Source: Desulfotignum sp.
Lineage (GTDB): Bacteria > Desulfobacterota > Desulfobacteria > Desulfobacterales > Desulfobacteraceae
Reading direction: 5' to 3'
Assembly: GCA_011390615.1 (NCBI GenBank)
Contig: JAABSB010000010.1
Coordinates: forward strand, 1 to 36,713
DNA length: 36,713 bases
How positions within the stretch are numbered: position 1 is the first letter of the stretch; each line of letters starts with the position of its first letter. Under the pieces are notes generated by a model that was given only the letters and a program-made list of their open reading frames with translations, made no database searches and was not told the origin of the DNA. The position numbers and the translations under genes were made by a program. Shown here piece after piece: positions 15,396 to 23,235 of the stretch.

Positions 15396-18059
15396 TCAGA
15401 CACCTGCCTTTTTTTTCATGTCATGGAGAAAATTCAGGGCATCCAGCGGGGTCATATTGGAGATATCCGCCTGTTTGAGCATCTGTGACAGATCCTTTTC
15501 AACGGTGTCAAACAATTCCATCTGTCCGGGGGCATGTCCGGGTTTTCTGCGTTTTCTGGATCTCGTTTTTTCAGGGACAATTTCCGGTACCTGGCCGCTG
15601 CCCTGTTTTTCAATGGCTGCTAGCACCTGTTTGGCTGCTGTGATGATCTGGTGGGGGACCCCAGCCAGACGGGCCACCTGGATGCCATAGCTTTTGTTGG
15701 TGCCTCCCTGGACCAGCTGCCGCAGGAATACAATATTGTCGTTGAACTCTTTTACTGCAATGTGGAAATTGCGTATCCGGGGTTTGGTATCCTCCAGCCG
15801 TATCAGTTCATGGTAATGGGTGGCAAACAGGGTTTTCACCCCTTTACCGAAAAGATCGTGCAGAAAAAGGGCAACCGCCCAGGCAATGCTCATGCCGTCA
15901 TAGGTGGAGGTGCCTCTGCCGATTTCATCCAGGATGACCAGGGAATCGGGTGTGGCATTGTTCACGATGTTGGCGGTTTCTTCCATTTCCACCATAAATG
16001 TAGACTGGCCGGAACTTAAGTTGTCCAGGGCCCCCACCCGGGTAAAGATGCGGTCTACCAGGCACAAAGATGCCTTTTTTGCCGGCACAAAAGAGCCCAT
16101 CTGTGCCATGAGAACCGTGAGGGCCACCTGACGGAGCACCGTGGATTTGCCTGCCATATTGGGGCCGGTGATCAAAAGAATCTGGTTGCGGTCATTGTCC
16201 ATCTCAATGGAATTGGGCACATACCGCTCGCCGATGATCAGTTTTTCCACCACAGGATGCCGGCCGTCTGTGATGGCGATGCAGCCCTGGTCATTGATAT
16301 CGGGCCGGGTGTATCCGTTTTCCGATGCCGCCCTGGCCAGCCCCTGGAGTACATCCACCTTTGCTATGAAATCCGCCATTTTCAGAATTGCCACGGCATT
16401 GTCCACCACCTGGTTTCTTACGGTACAAAAGATTTCGTATTCCAGGGCGCTGCGCTTGTCCTGGGCGTTTAAGATAGTGGATTCCACCTGTTTCATCTCA
16501 TCGGTGATGAACCGTTCCGCATTCACCAGGGTCTGCTTGCGGATGTAATTGTCCGGCACCTGCCGGGCCTGGGTTTTGGACACCTCGATAAAATAGCCGA
16601 ACACCTTGTTGTATTTTATTTTCAGGGAAGACAATCCGGTTTTCTGTTTTTCTTCAGCCTGGGCTTTGGCAATCCAGGACTTTCCATCACGGGAAATGGA
16701 TACCAGTTCATCCAGCTCCTTGCTGTATCCGTCATTGATCAGACCCCCTTCATTGAGAACATGGGGGGCATCTTCCCTGATGGCGGTTTTGATAAGATCT
16801 GCCAGGCTGCCCAGCCGTTCCAGGGTGGGCGCCAGATCATCCACCCGGCTGCCGTTGAGCAGCGGGTGATCCAGGCGGGTGAGAATGGTGAACAATTCCG
16901 GCAGCCGGGCCAGAGAATTTTTCAATGCCAGCAGGTCCCGGGCATTTCCCTGGCCCATGGAGATCTTGCTGCCCAGCCGTTCCAGATCATATACGGATTT
17001 GAGAACAGCTGCCAGGCTCCGGTGGAAATGGGGGGCTTTTGTCAGCTGTTCCACCGCTCCTAAGCGCTGTTCAATCTTATGCCGGTCCACCAGAGGATGC
17101 CGTATCCAGTCTTTTATCAGCCGGCTGCCCATGGCGGTGACGGTCTTGTCCAGCACTGCTACCAGGGATCCTTTTTTGTCCTGGGTCTGGAGGTTGGCCA
17201 GCAGTTCCAGGTTCCGGCATGACCGGTCATCCAGCTTTAAAAAATGTGCCAGGTCATAGGGACGGATTTGAAAAATATGGGTAATGTCCTGCATCTGGGT
17301 ATCCTGGACATAGGCCATGACCGCACCGGCAGCACAGATGGCAGCAGGCATATGGCCGATGCCGAACCCGTTGAGGCTGACGGTGTCAAATTTTTTTGTC
17401 AGCCGTTCTCTGGCATCTGCTTCCTGGAAGACGGAAACGGGCAGATAGGTAACCTGGCGCCCGGTAAATGCCTGGCGCAGGGTTTTGTAAGCCGGGTCTT
17501 TTTCATAGGGTTCCGGCAGCAGAATTTCTCTGGGGTCCTGTTTTACCGCCTCGTCAATGAGGGCCCCCGGTATATAGGCCCCCTGTTTTTTTATTTCACA
17601 GGTGGTGAAGGCGCCGGTGGAAATATCCAGGCAGGCCATGGCGGCACGGTCTTTGACCACGGTCAGGGACAAAAGAAAGTTGTTGGCGGTTTTATCCAGC
17701 AAAGATTCATTGAGAATCATGCCCGGGGTGATGACCCGGACCACTTCTCTTTTCACAAGTCCTTTGGCAGCGGATGCGTCTTCCACCTGGTCACAGATGG
17801 CCACCTTGCATCCGTTTTCAATAAGTTTTGCAATATAGGTGTCTGCAGCACGGTAGGGCACCCCGCACATGGGAACCGGAGATGCATCGTTTTTGTTTCT
17901 GGATGTCAAAGCGATTTCAAGGATGGCTGCAGCTTTTTCTGCATCCTGAAGGAACATTTCATAAAAATCCCCCATCCGGTAAAACAGGATGGCATCCTTA
18001 TACTGCTCCTTGATGGCCAGATACTGTGCCATCATGGGGGTTTGTCTGGTTTCACTCAT
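15396..18059 (-). CDS. mutS: DNA mismatch repair protein MutS
   Basis: An 887-residue full-length MutS, the mismatch-recognition ATPase. The Phe-x-Glu mismatch motif is in RMGDFYEMF near residue 33. The ATPase has Walker A GPNMAGKST at 632-640, Walker B VILDEIGRGTS and the signature region DNLSSGQSTFMVEM. The C-terminal region with a short helical tail fits the dimer/tetramer segment. The start ATG has only a weak ribosome site and lies 20 bases after the LapA-domain gene. MutL is not nearby. Its operon mates are an envelope protein and a cell-wall amidase, not repair genes. Confidence 0.98.
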   Translation of the reverse strand: MSETRQTPMMAQYLAIKEQYKDAILFYRMGDFYEMFLQDAEKAAAILEIALTSRNKNDASPVPMCGVPYRAADTYIAKLIENGCKVAICDQVEDASAAKGLVKREVVRVITPGMILNESLLDKTANNFLLSLTVVKDRAAMACLDISTGAFTTCEIKKQGAYIPGALIDEAVKQDPREILLPEPYEKDPAYKTLRQAFTGRQVTYLPVSVFQEADARERLTKKFDTVSLNGFGIGHMPAAICAAGAVMAYVQDTQMQDITHIFQIRPYDLAHFLKLDDRSCRNLELLANLQTQDKKGSLVAVLDKTVTAMGSRLIKDWIRHPLVDRHKIEQRLGAVEQLTKAPHFHRSLAAVLKSVYDLERLGSKISMGQGNARDLLALKNSLARLPELFTILTRLDHPLLNGSRVDDLAPTLERLGSLADLIKTAIREDAPHVLNEGGLINDGYSKELDELVSISRDGKSWIAKAQAEEKQKTGLSSLKIKYNKVFGYFIEVSKTQARQVPDNYIRKQTLVNAERFITDEMKQVESTILNAQDKRSALEYEIFCTVRNQVVDNAVAILKMADFIAKVDVLQGLARAASENGYTRPDINDQGCIAITDGRHPVVEKLIIGERYVPNSIEMDNDRNQILLITGPNMAGKSTVLRQVALTVLMAQMGSFVPAKKASLCLVDRIFTRVGALDNLSSGQSTFMVEMEETANIVNNATPDSLVILDEIGRGTSTYDGMSIAWAVALFLHDLFGKGVKTLFATHYHELIRLEDTKPRIRNFHIAVKEFNDNIVFLRQLVQGGTNKSYGIQVARLAGVPHQIITAAKQVLAAIEKQGSGQVPEIVPEKTRSRKRRKPGHAPGQMELFDTVEKDLSQMLKQADISNMTPLDALNFLHDMKKKAGV

Positions 18060-18079
18060 GGATGGGTTATAAAAACTGT

Positions 18080-18643
18080 CTATTCCTTGGGGAGGGTCTT
18101 GTCATGGTTCCGGGTCTCTGATCCGTCTTGTGCCAAAGGGCTGGCAGCGTCTGCATCCGGTTCCTGGGAATCTTTGGATTCAGAGTCTTTATCACCGGGT
18201 GTGTCTGCATCGGATGTGCCGGGTGCTGCAGAATGTTTTTCATCAGATGCATCTGATGGGCCGGCCAGTCGGGTTTTTTTTTCAGAATTATTTTCAGACA
18301 GTCCCTTTTTGATATAGGGATCATGGATGAACACATCCAGCCTGGCCTGCAGGTCCCTGTTTCTGGTGGTCAGTTCCGTGATTTCTGCTTCTTTTTTTTT
18401 GATCTCCCGGCCCAGTCCATAAGCGGTTACCAGGCCTTTGAGGCCGGTAATCAGCAGGCCCAGGCCAAAGCAGATGCCCCAGAATGCCCAGTTGGGCAGG
18501 GGCGGGGCGGTCCAGTGCCACTGGTTGAATTTTAAATCAAGGGCCAGGGATCTGGTGGTATTGAAATAATCAATATTCTGGTAAATCAAAAGCCCGAGCA
18601 GTCCAAGTATGATCAGCATAAACAAAAATTTGATGGTCTTCAT
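18080..18643 (-). CDS. LapA-domain membrane protein with acidic tail
   Basis: A 187-residue protein with two N-terminal helices (about 5-24 and 51-73) separated by a short periplasmic segment, followed by a coiled stretch (REIKKKEAEITELTTRNRDLQARL); this is the LapA/DUF1049 pattern linked to lipopolysaccharide assembly. The last 70 residues are low-complexity and rich in Ser, Asp, Glu and Pro, probably disordered. I chose ATG 18643, preceded by TGGAGAAG, over the frame start at 18703. A good promoter lies about 50 bases upstream. It is the first gene of the lapA-mutS-amidase transcript. Confidence 0.82.
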   Translation of the reverse strand: MKTIKFLFMLIILGLLGLLIYQNIDYFNTTRSLALDLKFNQWHWTAPPLPNWAFWGICFGLGLLITGLKGLVTAYGLGREIKKKEAEITELTTRNRDLQARLDVFIHDPYIKKGLSENNSEKKTRLAGPSDASDEKHSAAPGTSDADTPGDKDSESKDSQEPDADAASPLAQDGSETRNHDKTLPKE

Positions 18644-18691
18644 GCATCTTCTCCAAGTGCTTTTCCAAGGGTAAATATTTACGTTTGGGTG

Positions 18692-18720
18692 ATCATAGAG
18701 CAATTTTTGTTTTTTTTCAA
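18692..18720 (-). promoter_or_regulatory. Strong candidate promoter for the LapA-mutS operon
   Basis: On the minus strand TTGAAA (18720-18715) and TATGAT (18697-18692) are separated by 17 bases. Two A-runs lie in the spacer. The expected start point is near 18685, giving a leader of about 40 bases before the ATG at 18643. Confidence 0.6.
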
Positions 18721-18757
18721 ATTTTCTTTTGCCATTCAGCTTCTTAGACCGTTATAT

Positions 18758-19309
18758 TTAAATAAAAACCGGGTTGATCACATTGACTTTTTCACGCAGG
18801 GGGAAAAGGGACCAGTTCAGGGCCGCAAAAGGGATATGGGATGCCACCTCAATGCAGGACACATGAAGGTGGGACAAAAGCGGTGATCCTTTGGTCCGGG
18901 TGTCAAAGGTGCGGGCAATGATCCGGCCGGCCCCAACCCGGGTACCTGGTGTTATTTCGTCACAGGGTGCCAGGTGGGAAAAGACCTCCAGCACCCTGGT
19001 GGGCCCGCCGGCTGTATACTCCGGTTCCACCACCAGGGTGTGACCCAGAAAGTCTTCACACAGATTTACCACGGTTCCCGTGGACCAGGCAGGCACTAAA
19101 GTACCCGGTGCCAGGTGGCGGATGGTTTTGTCAAAGGTTCTGAAAAAACAGATATCAATGCCTTCATGGGCGGCATGGCGGGTTTTAAAATTCCCCCACC
19201 ATTTGCTTTTGCTGTCTAACAGCATGCCCGGATAAAATACCCACTCTATGCCGTCTTTCAGATTGTTGGCTGTTGCAATGGATGAAAGGTATTGTTTGAA
19301 CCGCGTCAT
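18758..19309 (-). CDS. Leaderless LytM/M23-like metallopeptidase-fold protein
   Basis: A 183-residue protein with the ligand pattern of the LytM (M23) fold in the right order: H48-x3-D52 (HEGID), H112 (FSHLAP) and H147-L-H149 (SHLHVS). The surrounding turns (PGTLVPAWSTGTVV, ITPGTRVGAGRIIA) also resemble the beta-sheet of M23 peptidases, which are zinc enzymes cutting peptidoglycan cross-bridges. No signal peptide or membrane helix is visible, which is unusual for a wall hydrolase. The start ATG 19309 shares its A with the TGA stop of the CooT-like gene (TGATG), so the two are coupled. Function may be cytoplasmic metal or ligand binding rather than wall cleavage. The assignment comes from motif pattern only. 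Confidence 0.6.
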   Translation of the reverse strand: MTRFKQYLSSIATANNLKDGIEWVFYPGMLLDSKSKWWGNFKTRHAAHEGIDICFFRTFDKTIRHLAPGTLVPAWSTGTVVNLCEDFLGHTLVVEPEYTAGGPTRVLEVFSHLAPCDEITPGTRVGAGRIIARTFDTRTKGSPLLSHLHVSCIEVASHIPFAALNWSLFPLREKVNVINPVFI

Positions 19310-19500
19310 CACACCGCTTTGAGGATGATCTTGTGTCCCATCAGATTGATATCTTCTATGATGCCGGATACCTGCTGTTGTTCACCTAAAAGTCCTTTAA
19401 GGACAAACCGGTTTTTCCCGGCCGGGGTGATGGCTGCCACATTTTCCATGATCAGTTTTTCCGTGCCGTTTTCTTTCAGATATACATTGGATTCACACAT
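19309..19500 (-). CDS. cooT: CooT-family nickel-binding small protein
   Basis: A 63-residue protein beginning MCESNVYLKENGTEKLI, the N-terminal signature of the CooT family, in which Cys2 takes part in nickel binding by a homodimer. In Rhodospirillum rubrum CooT supplies nickel for carbon monoxide dehydrogenase. I chose ATG 19500, with GGAG eight bases upstream; the longer frame to 19587 would put the conserved Cys2 inside the protein. No CODH or hydrogenase genes are in the window. The stop overlaps the start of the LytM-like gene. Confidence 0.82.
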   Translation of the reverse strand: MCESNVYLKENGTEKLIMENVAAITPAGKNRFVLKGLLGEQQQVSGIIEDINLMGHKIILKAV

Positions 19501-19605
19501 GATAGTCTCCATATAGTTGGTAACTCGTTTGGTTTGTTGTCCCATGCCGCATTGCCCGGGCATCCTGTCCCATATTTTTACCATCACCCCTCATAATTTT
19601 ATTTC

Positions 19606-19615
19606 TCATACCTCA
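19606..19615 (-). repeat. Dispersed 10-mer TGAGGTATGA
   Basis: One of four exact copies of this 10-mer in the window; the other three are at 26289, 26303 and 26353. Here it sits between the candidate cooT promoter and the cooT start, followed by a second GGTATGAG-like unit and a shared ATTATGAGG, so the similarity with the hut copy extends past the 10-mer. Confidence 0.6.
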
Positions 19616-19629
19616 TACCGCTCGTCCAT

Positions 19630-19659
19630 TATATACCATTGCTGTTCATGCAACTGCAA
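19630..19659 (-). promoter_or_regulatory. Candidate promoter of cooT
   Basis: On the minus strand TTGCAG (19659-19654) and TATATA (19635-19630) are 18 bases apart; TATAAT overlaps two bases downstream. It would give a leader of about 120 bases that contains the TGAGGTATGA repeat. Confidence 0.4.
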
Positions 19660-19697
19660 GGGGTTTACATGCCGGTGCTGCACCAGATGCCGCCCTG

Positions 19698-21053
19698 TTA
19701 AAAGAAAAGCGGGTCAGGGTTGTGCTTTGTAATTTTTTTGCACCGGCCATACAGCAGGTCATCCATGAAAAGGGCAATGCGCTGGTTGATACTGTTTCTG
19801 CTGATATAGAACCGCACCAGGCGGTGCGCAAGGGAATTTGGTTTGGTGTAGGGGCACACGGATATGCACATGCCGCAGTCCGATCCAATGGTTTTCCAAT
19901 AGGAAAAACATTTTTCCTGGTCGATGGACCAGTGAAAAAACCCGCGGGATTTTGGCTCATCCCCTGTGGTGATGGACCCGGACGGGCAGTTGCGGGCACA
20001 TTTTTTACAGATGCGGCAGAAATGTGCCATGAAAAGGGCTTTTCCCGGACCGGAATCCGGCAAAGCCAGGGTGGTCGTCACCACAGCCAGGCGCACACAG
20101 GGACCCCGGGTTTTGTGCATAAAAATGCCCATGCGGCCCAGCTCCCCGAGTCCTGACTCCACTGCCGGGGGTACGCAGAGCACTTCGTAGTTGCCGTCAT
20201 TGTGGGCCCGGGCTTCATACCCGAACTGCCGCAGATACCCGGCCACAATATTGGAAATCTTGGCGGCTTCCACATATTTTCTGGCAGATTCCTGGATCAC
20301 CGCGGCAGTGGGGCTGTTTTTGAGCATGCGGATTTCCATGGGCACCACAATCACAATAGCCGTGGTGTGGGTCTGGTCGGTGGGTTCTCCCCAGCCTGCT
20401 GCATACCTGCCTTTTCGGCTGTAGAAATGGTGGGGGGCCAGGTTTACAAATCCGGTATCGCACCCGCCGTAGAACCGGACCAGATCGCAGATTGTGCTGG
20501 TGATCTTCCGGGAATCCACTTCCCTGGGGGGGGCGGCAGGTTCTCCGCAGGATGCGGGAATGGTTGTGTACAGGTATGCAAAGGCCGCTTCATAGCAGGG
20601 CGTGGTATAGTTATCGAAATACACCTGGCCGGGGTCGCCGAAATCCGGTTTGCTGTGGATCTGCTGGTCATGGGAATGGTTTTCCGGGCGCATGCGGTAG
20701 TAAGTGTCAGCCAGTTTGGGGTGATTTTTCAAATTGTTTCTGGCAAACATGTGGTCCCGTTCATCAAACTGGATCGCCGCTGATAGATCCATTGCCCGGG
20801 TTGTTTCCGGGAAAAACCGGAACAATGATACAATGCAGAAAAGGACAGCCCCTGTGAAAAACACCAGGTTCAGTACCGAAGAATCATGGGTTGTAACAAA
20901 TGTCCACAAAAGGGCCCATGCCAGAATAAATCCAAGACAGATGAGGCATGCCCGGAATTCTTGTTCCCAAAATGATGAGACGGTCAGAAGTAAGAAAAAA
21001 AGACCAATCCCCACAAACACAGCCTGCACCCCCCAAAAAACAACATCCGCCAC
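19698..21053 (-). CDS. Reductive-dehalogenase-like protein with N-terminal membrane helices
   Basis: A 451-residue iron-sulfur protein that resembles reductive dehalogenases (RdhA), corrinoid enzymes using organohalides as electron acceptors. Three membrane helices (about 4-27, 33-53 and 58-78) replace the usual TAT signal, so it anchors itself. The body contains CYEAAFAYLYTTIPASCGEP, the GGCDTGFVNLAPHHFYS region and SGLGELGRMG, a stretch shared with RdhA and QueG. Two 4Fe-4S motifs follow: C346-x2-C349-x2-C352-x3-C356-P and C382...C393-x2-C396-x3-C400-P. I chose GTG 21053, with AGGAGG five bases upstream, immediately before helix 1; the longer frame to 21173 overlaps the upstream gene by 107 bases. 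No rdhB anchor or maturation genes are adjacent. Genomic surveys describe a class of putative RdhA with N-terminal helices; dehalogenation by this class is not established as far as I know. Confidence 0.82.
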   Translation of the reverse strand: MADVVFWGVQAVFVGIGLFFLLLTVSSFWEQEFRACLICLGFILAWALLWTFVTTHDSSVLNLVFFTGAVLFCIVSLFRFFPETTRAMDLSAAIQFDERDHMFARNNLKNHPKLADTYYRMRPENHSHDQQIHSKPDFGDPGQVYFDNYTTPCYEAAFAYLYTTIPASCGEPAAPPREVDSRKITSTICDLVRFYGGCDTGFVNLAPHHFYSRKGRYAAGWGEPTDQTHTTAIVIVVPMEIRMLKNSPTAAVIQESARKYVEAAKISNIVAGYLRQFGYEARAHNDGNYEVLCVPPAVESGLGELGRMGIFMHKTRGPCVRLAVVTTTLALPDSGPGKALFMAHFCRICKKCARNCPSGSITTGDEPKSRGFFHWSIDQEKCFSYWKTIGSDCGMCISVCPYTKPNSLAHRLVRFYISRNSINQRIALFMDDLLYGRCKKITKHNPDPLFF

Positions 21054-21066
21054 AGCATCCTCCTGA

Positions 21067-23061
21067 TTACCCTTCCTCCACTCTGTTTCTGCCTTTTTCC
21101 TTTGCCCGGTAAAGGGCTTTATCCGCACGGGCAATGAGATCATCTCTGTTTCTGATGTTTTTTGTGTATTCACTGATACCGGCGCTGATGGTCAGGGCGG
21201 TGCCTGGAAACCGGCTGGCCAGAAGCCGGCCCAGGTGTGCAATTTCTTTGCGGATTCTTTCGGCATATACAAGGGCTTTGGACAGCTTTGTGTCGTTGAG
21301 AACCACAATGAATTCCTCACCGCCATACCGTCCCACATGATCGAAAGGCCGGGATAATCTCTTCAGGGTCGTGGCAATGAGTTTTAAGATATTGTCACCG
21401 GCCTGGTGTCCGAATTGATCATTGAACAGTTTGAAATAATCGATATCAATCATCACCAGAGAGAGGGCGGTTTCTTCTTCCACTGCTTTTCTGAATGCTT
21501 TTGCCAGCAGTTCATCTATTGCCAAACGGTTCAAAAGACCGGTGAGTCCATCCTTGCGGGAAGCGGCTTTTGCTTCTTTGTACAAGCCGGCATTTTCCAT
21601 GGCCATGCCCAACTCATTGGCCACGATGGCAATGGCGGACAGTGTATCCGGCAGGATGGGCTTTTGGGATACGATGTTGTCCATGCCCAGAATGCCGATC
21701 ACTTTGTTCTGGCTGCAGAAGGGTACGATCACCATTTCCGTGATCTTGAATGCTTCCAAAGCTTTTTTCTCTCCGGCGCTCCCGCCTGTGATCAGGACCG
21801 GTTCCTTGTTTCTTAGGCAGGAGACAAACCCGCCGGCCGACCAGTTGATGGGGATTTCAAGAGCGCGCAGATCCATGCTGGTGTCTGTTGCATCAAACCA
21901 CTCATACACCCTGAGCCGCCGCAGGGTTTTGACCATCCGCATGATATACAGCCGGTCGAACCGAAAGTCCTTGTATACCGCTTCCAGGGTGGTGGTGATT
22001 ATGGCTTTTGGGTCTAGGCTGCGATGGGGCGTGGTAAGGCTGTACCGCAGTCTGGAAATTTCTTGGTCCGGCAGGTGCTGGTCATTTGTGAAATAATACT
22101 GGGTGTTGATACTGCCTAGCTTCAGATTGGCCCGAAACATGTTTTCCCTGAATTTACCGGGGGAGGGGAAAACAAAATTGTAAAACCGGGAGACTGCCTG
22201 CATCTCTTTGTCCATGCAGGTGATCAGCCGGGAAAAATCAATGCGGCCGGGGTCGATTATTTTTTCAACTTCCGGCTGAAGCACCGGGGGACGGATAACA
22301 TCAACCGACCCCATCCCCTGGATCCAGGATAGAAAATCGGCCAGGGATACAATTGCCACAAGGCAGGCATCCTGCTGCGAAAGATTCAGGTGTTCATACT
22401 GCTGGTGATGGTATCTGACGGCAAGAGAGAGGGGATCGGGCAGGTGCCACAGGGTACTGAAATATGCCCCGATCTCATCATGGCCCATGCCCATTATGGC
22501 TTTTTCTTCGGCAATCAGGGTGCCGGTATGTCTGGCCACATTGGCGATGAATCCGTCATAATTTACCCGGCCGTAAAGGTCGAAAATAATTTTGCCCAGA
22601 TCATGCAGCAGGCCGCAGATATAAGCTTGGTCCGGATTCGGATATCTGCATTCTTCTGCAATTGTTCGGCTTAAGATTGCCACGCAAAGGCAGTGGCGCC
22701 AGAAGAAAATTCGGTCAAAATGCTGTTTTTTTTCTGGTTTGATCATTTTTTCAAATACGGTGACCCCCAGGGAAATTTTTTTAACCTCATCAAACCCAAG
22801 AAGGATGACCGCATCGGAAACTCCGGTGATCCGGTGCCTGGGGCTGTACAGGGCTGAGTTGGCAATCCCCATAACTTTGGCGGCAATACCGGGATCGGTC
22901 TCCACGATCCGGGACAGGTCGGCAGCTGAAGCGTCTTCATCACCACAGATTTCAAGGAGTTTGGCCATGGCAGGAGAGATACTGGGGATCTCTTTGACAC
23001 AAGGGGACAACACCTGTTCAATATCAGATGCCAAAACACGCCTGGGTTTGGTGTCAGCCAT
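21067..23061 (-). CDS. HDOD-GAF-GGDEF diguanylate cyclase
   Basis: A 664-residue signalling protein. Order: HDOD domain (about 18-220, ISPAMAKLLEICGDEDASAADLS region with CGLLHDLGK), linker, GAF-like domain (about 345-490) and a C-terminal GGDEF domain (about 505-662). The active-site loop is GGEEF at 580-584, a catalytically competent variant, and the inhibitory I-site RxxD is present as R571-P-F-D574, so it should make c-di-GMP with product feedback. I chose ATG 23061, with AAGGGG upstream. It ends 13 bases before the start of the RdhA-like gene, with that gene's AGGAGG in between, so the two may be co-transcribed. Confidence 0.92.
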   Translation of the reverse strand: MADTKPRRVLASDIEQVLSPCVKEIPSISPAMAKLLEICGDEDASAADLSRIVETDPGIAAKVMGIANSALYSPRHRITGVSDAVILLGFDEVKKISLGVTVFEKMIKPEKKQHFDRIFFWRHCLCVAILSRTIAEECRYPNPDQAYICGLLHDLGKIIFDLYGRVNYDGFIANVARHTGTLIAEEKAIMGMGHDEIGAYFSTLWHLPDPLSLAVRYHHQQYEHLNLSQQDACLVAIVSLADFLSWIQGMGSVDVIRPPVLQPEVEKIIDPGRIDFSRLITCMDKEMQAVSRFYNFVFPSPGKFRENMFRANLKLGSINTQYYFTNDQHLPDQEISRLRYSLTTPHRSLDPKAIITTTLEAVYKDFRFDRLYIMRMVKTLRRLRVYEWFDATDTSMDLRALEIPINWSAGGFVSCLRNKEPVLITGGSAGEKKALEAFKITEMVIVPFCSQNKVIGILGMDNIVSQKPILPDTLSAIAIVANELGMAMENAGLYKEAKAASRKDGLTGLLNRLAIDELLAKAFRKAVEEETALSLVMIDIDYFKLFNDQFGHQAGDNILKLIATTLKRLSRPFDHVGRYGGEEFIVVLNDTKLSKALVYAERIRKEIAHLGRLLASRFPGTALTISAGISEYTKNIRNRDDLIARADKALYRAKEKGRNRVEEG

Positions 23062-23148
23062 TATCACCCCTTAACCATCGTCTTGTCGGGATAAAGAGAT
23101 CTGCCAAAGAAAAACAAAATACCCTCTCTTTTCAAAAAAAGGCAAAAA

Positions 23149-23184
23149 AGGTAACTTCTGACCCCGACCCCATATTTAACAGTG
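23149..23184. repeat. G/C-rich repeat-like remnant upstream of the cyclase gene
   Basis: The stretch contains CTGACCCCGACCCC followed by ATATTT, read on the minus strand as GGGGTCGGGGTCAG. Sequences of this appearance often flank REP-type or IS200-like elements in bacterial genomes. No transposase or second copy is in the window, so its identity is uncertain. Confidence 0.3.
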
Positions 23185-23235
23185 TAAAGGAAATGATTTG
23201 AAATAGCAACTTCAGAAGCGTTTCAGGCTGAGATG

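Noticed and set aside
17244-18317. A 357-codon open frame on the plus strand opposite mutS and the LapA-domain gene.
   Set aside because: MutS is certain on the minus strand; the opposing translation has no domain and runs across two genes.
21054-21173. N-terminal extension of the RdhA-like protein.
   Set aside because: It would overlap the cyclase gene by 107 bases and lacks a ribosome site, whereas the GTG at 21053 has AGGAGG at ideal spacing.
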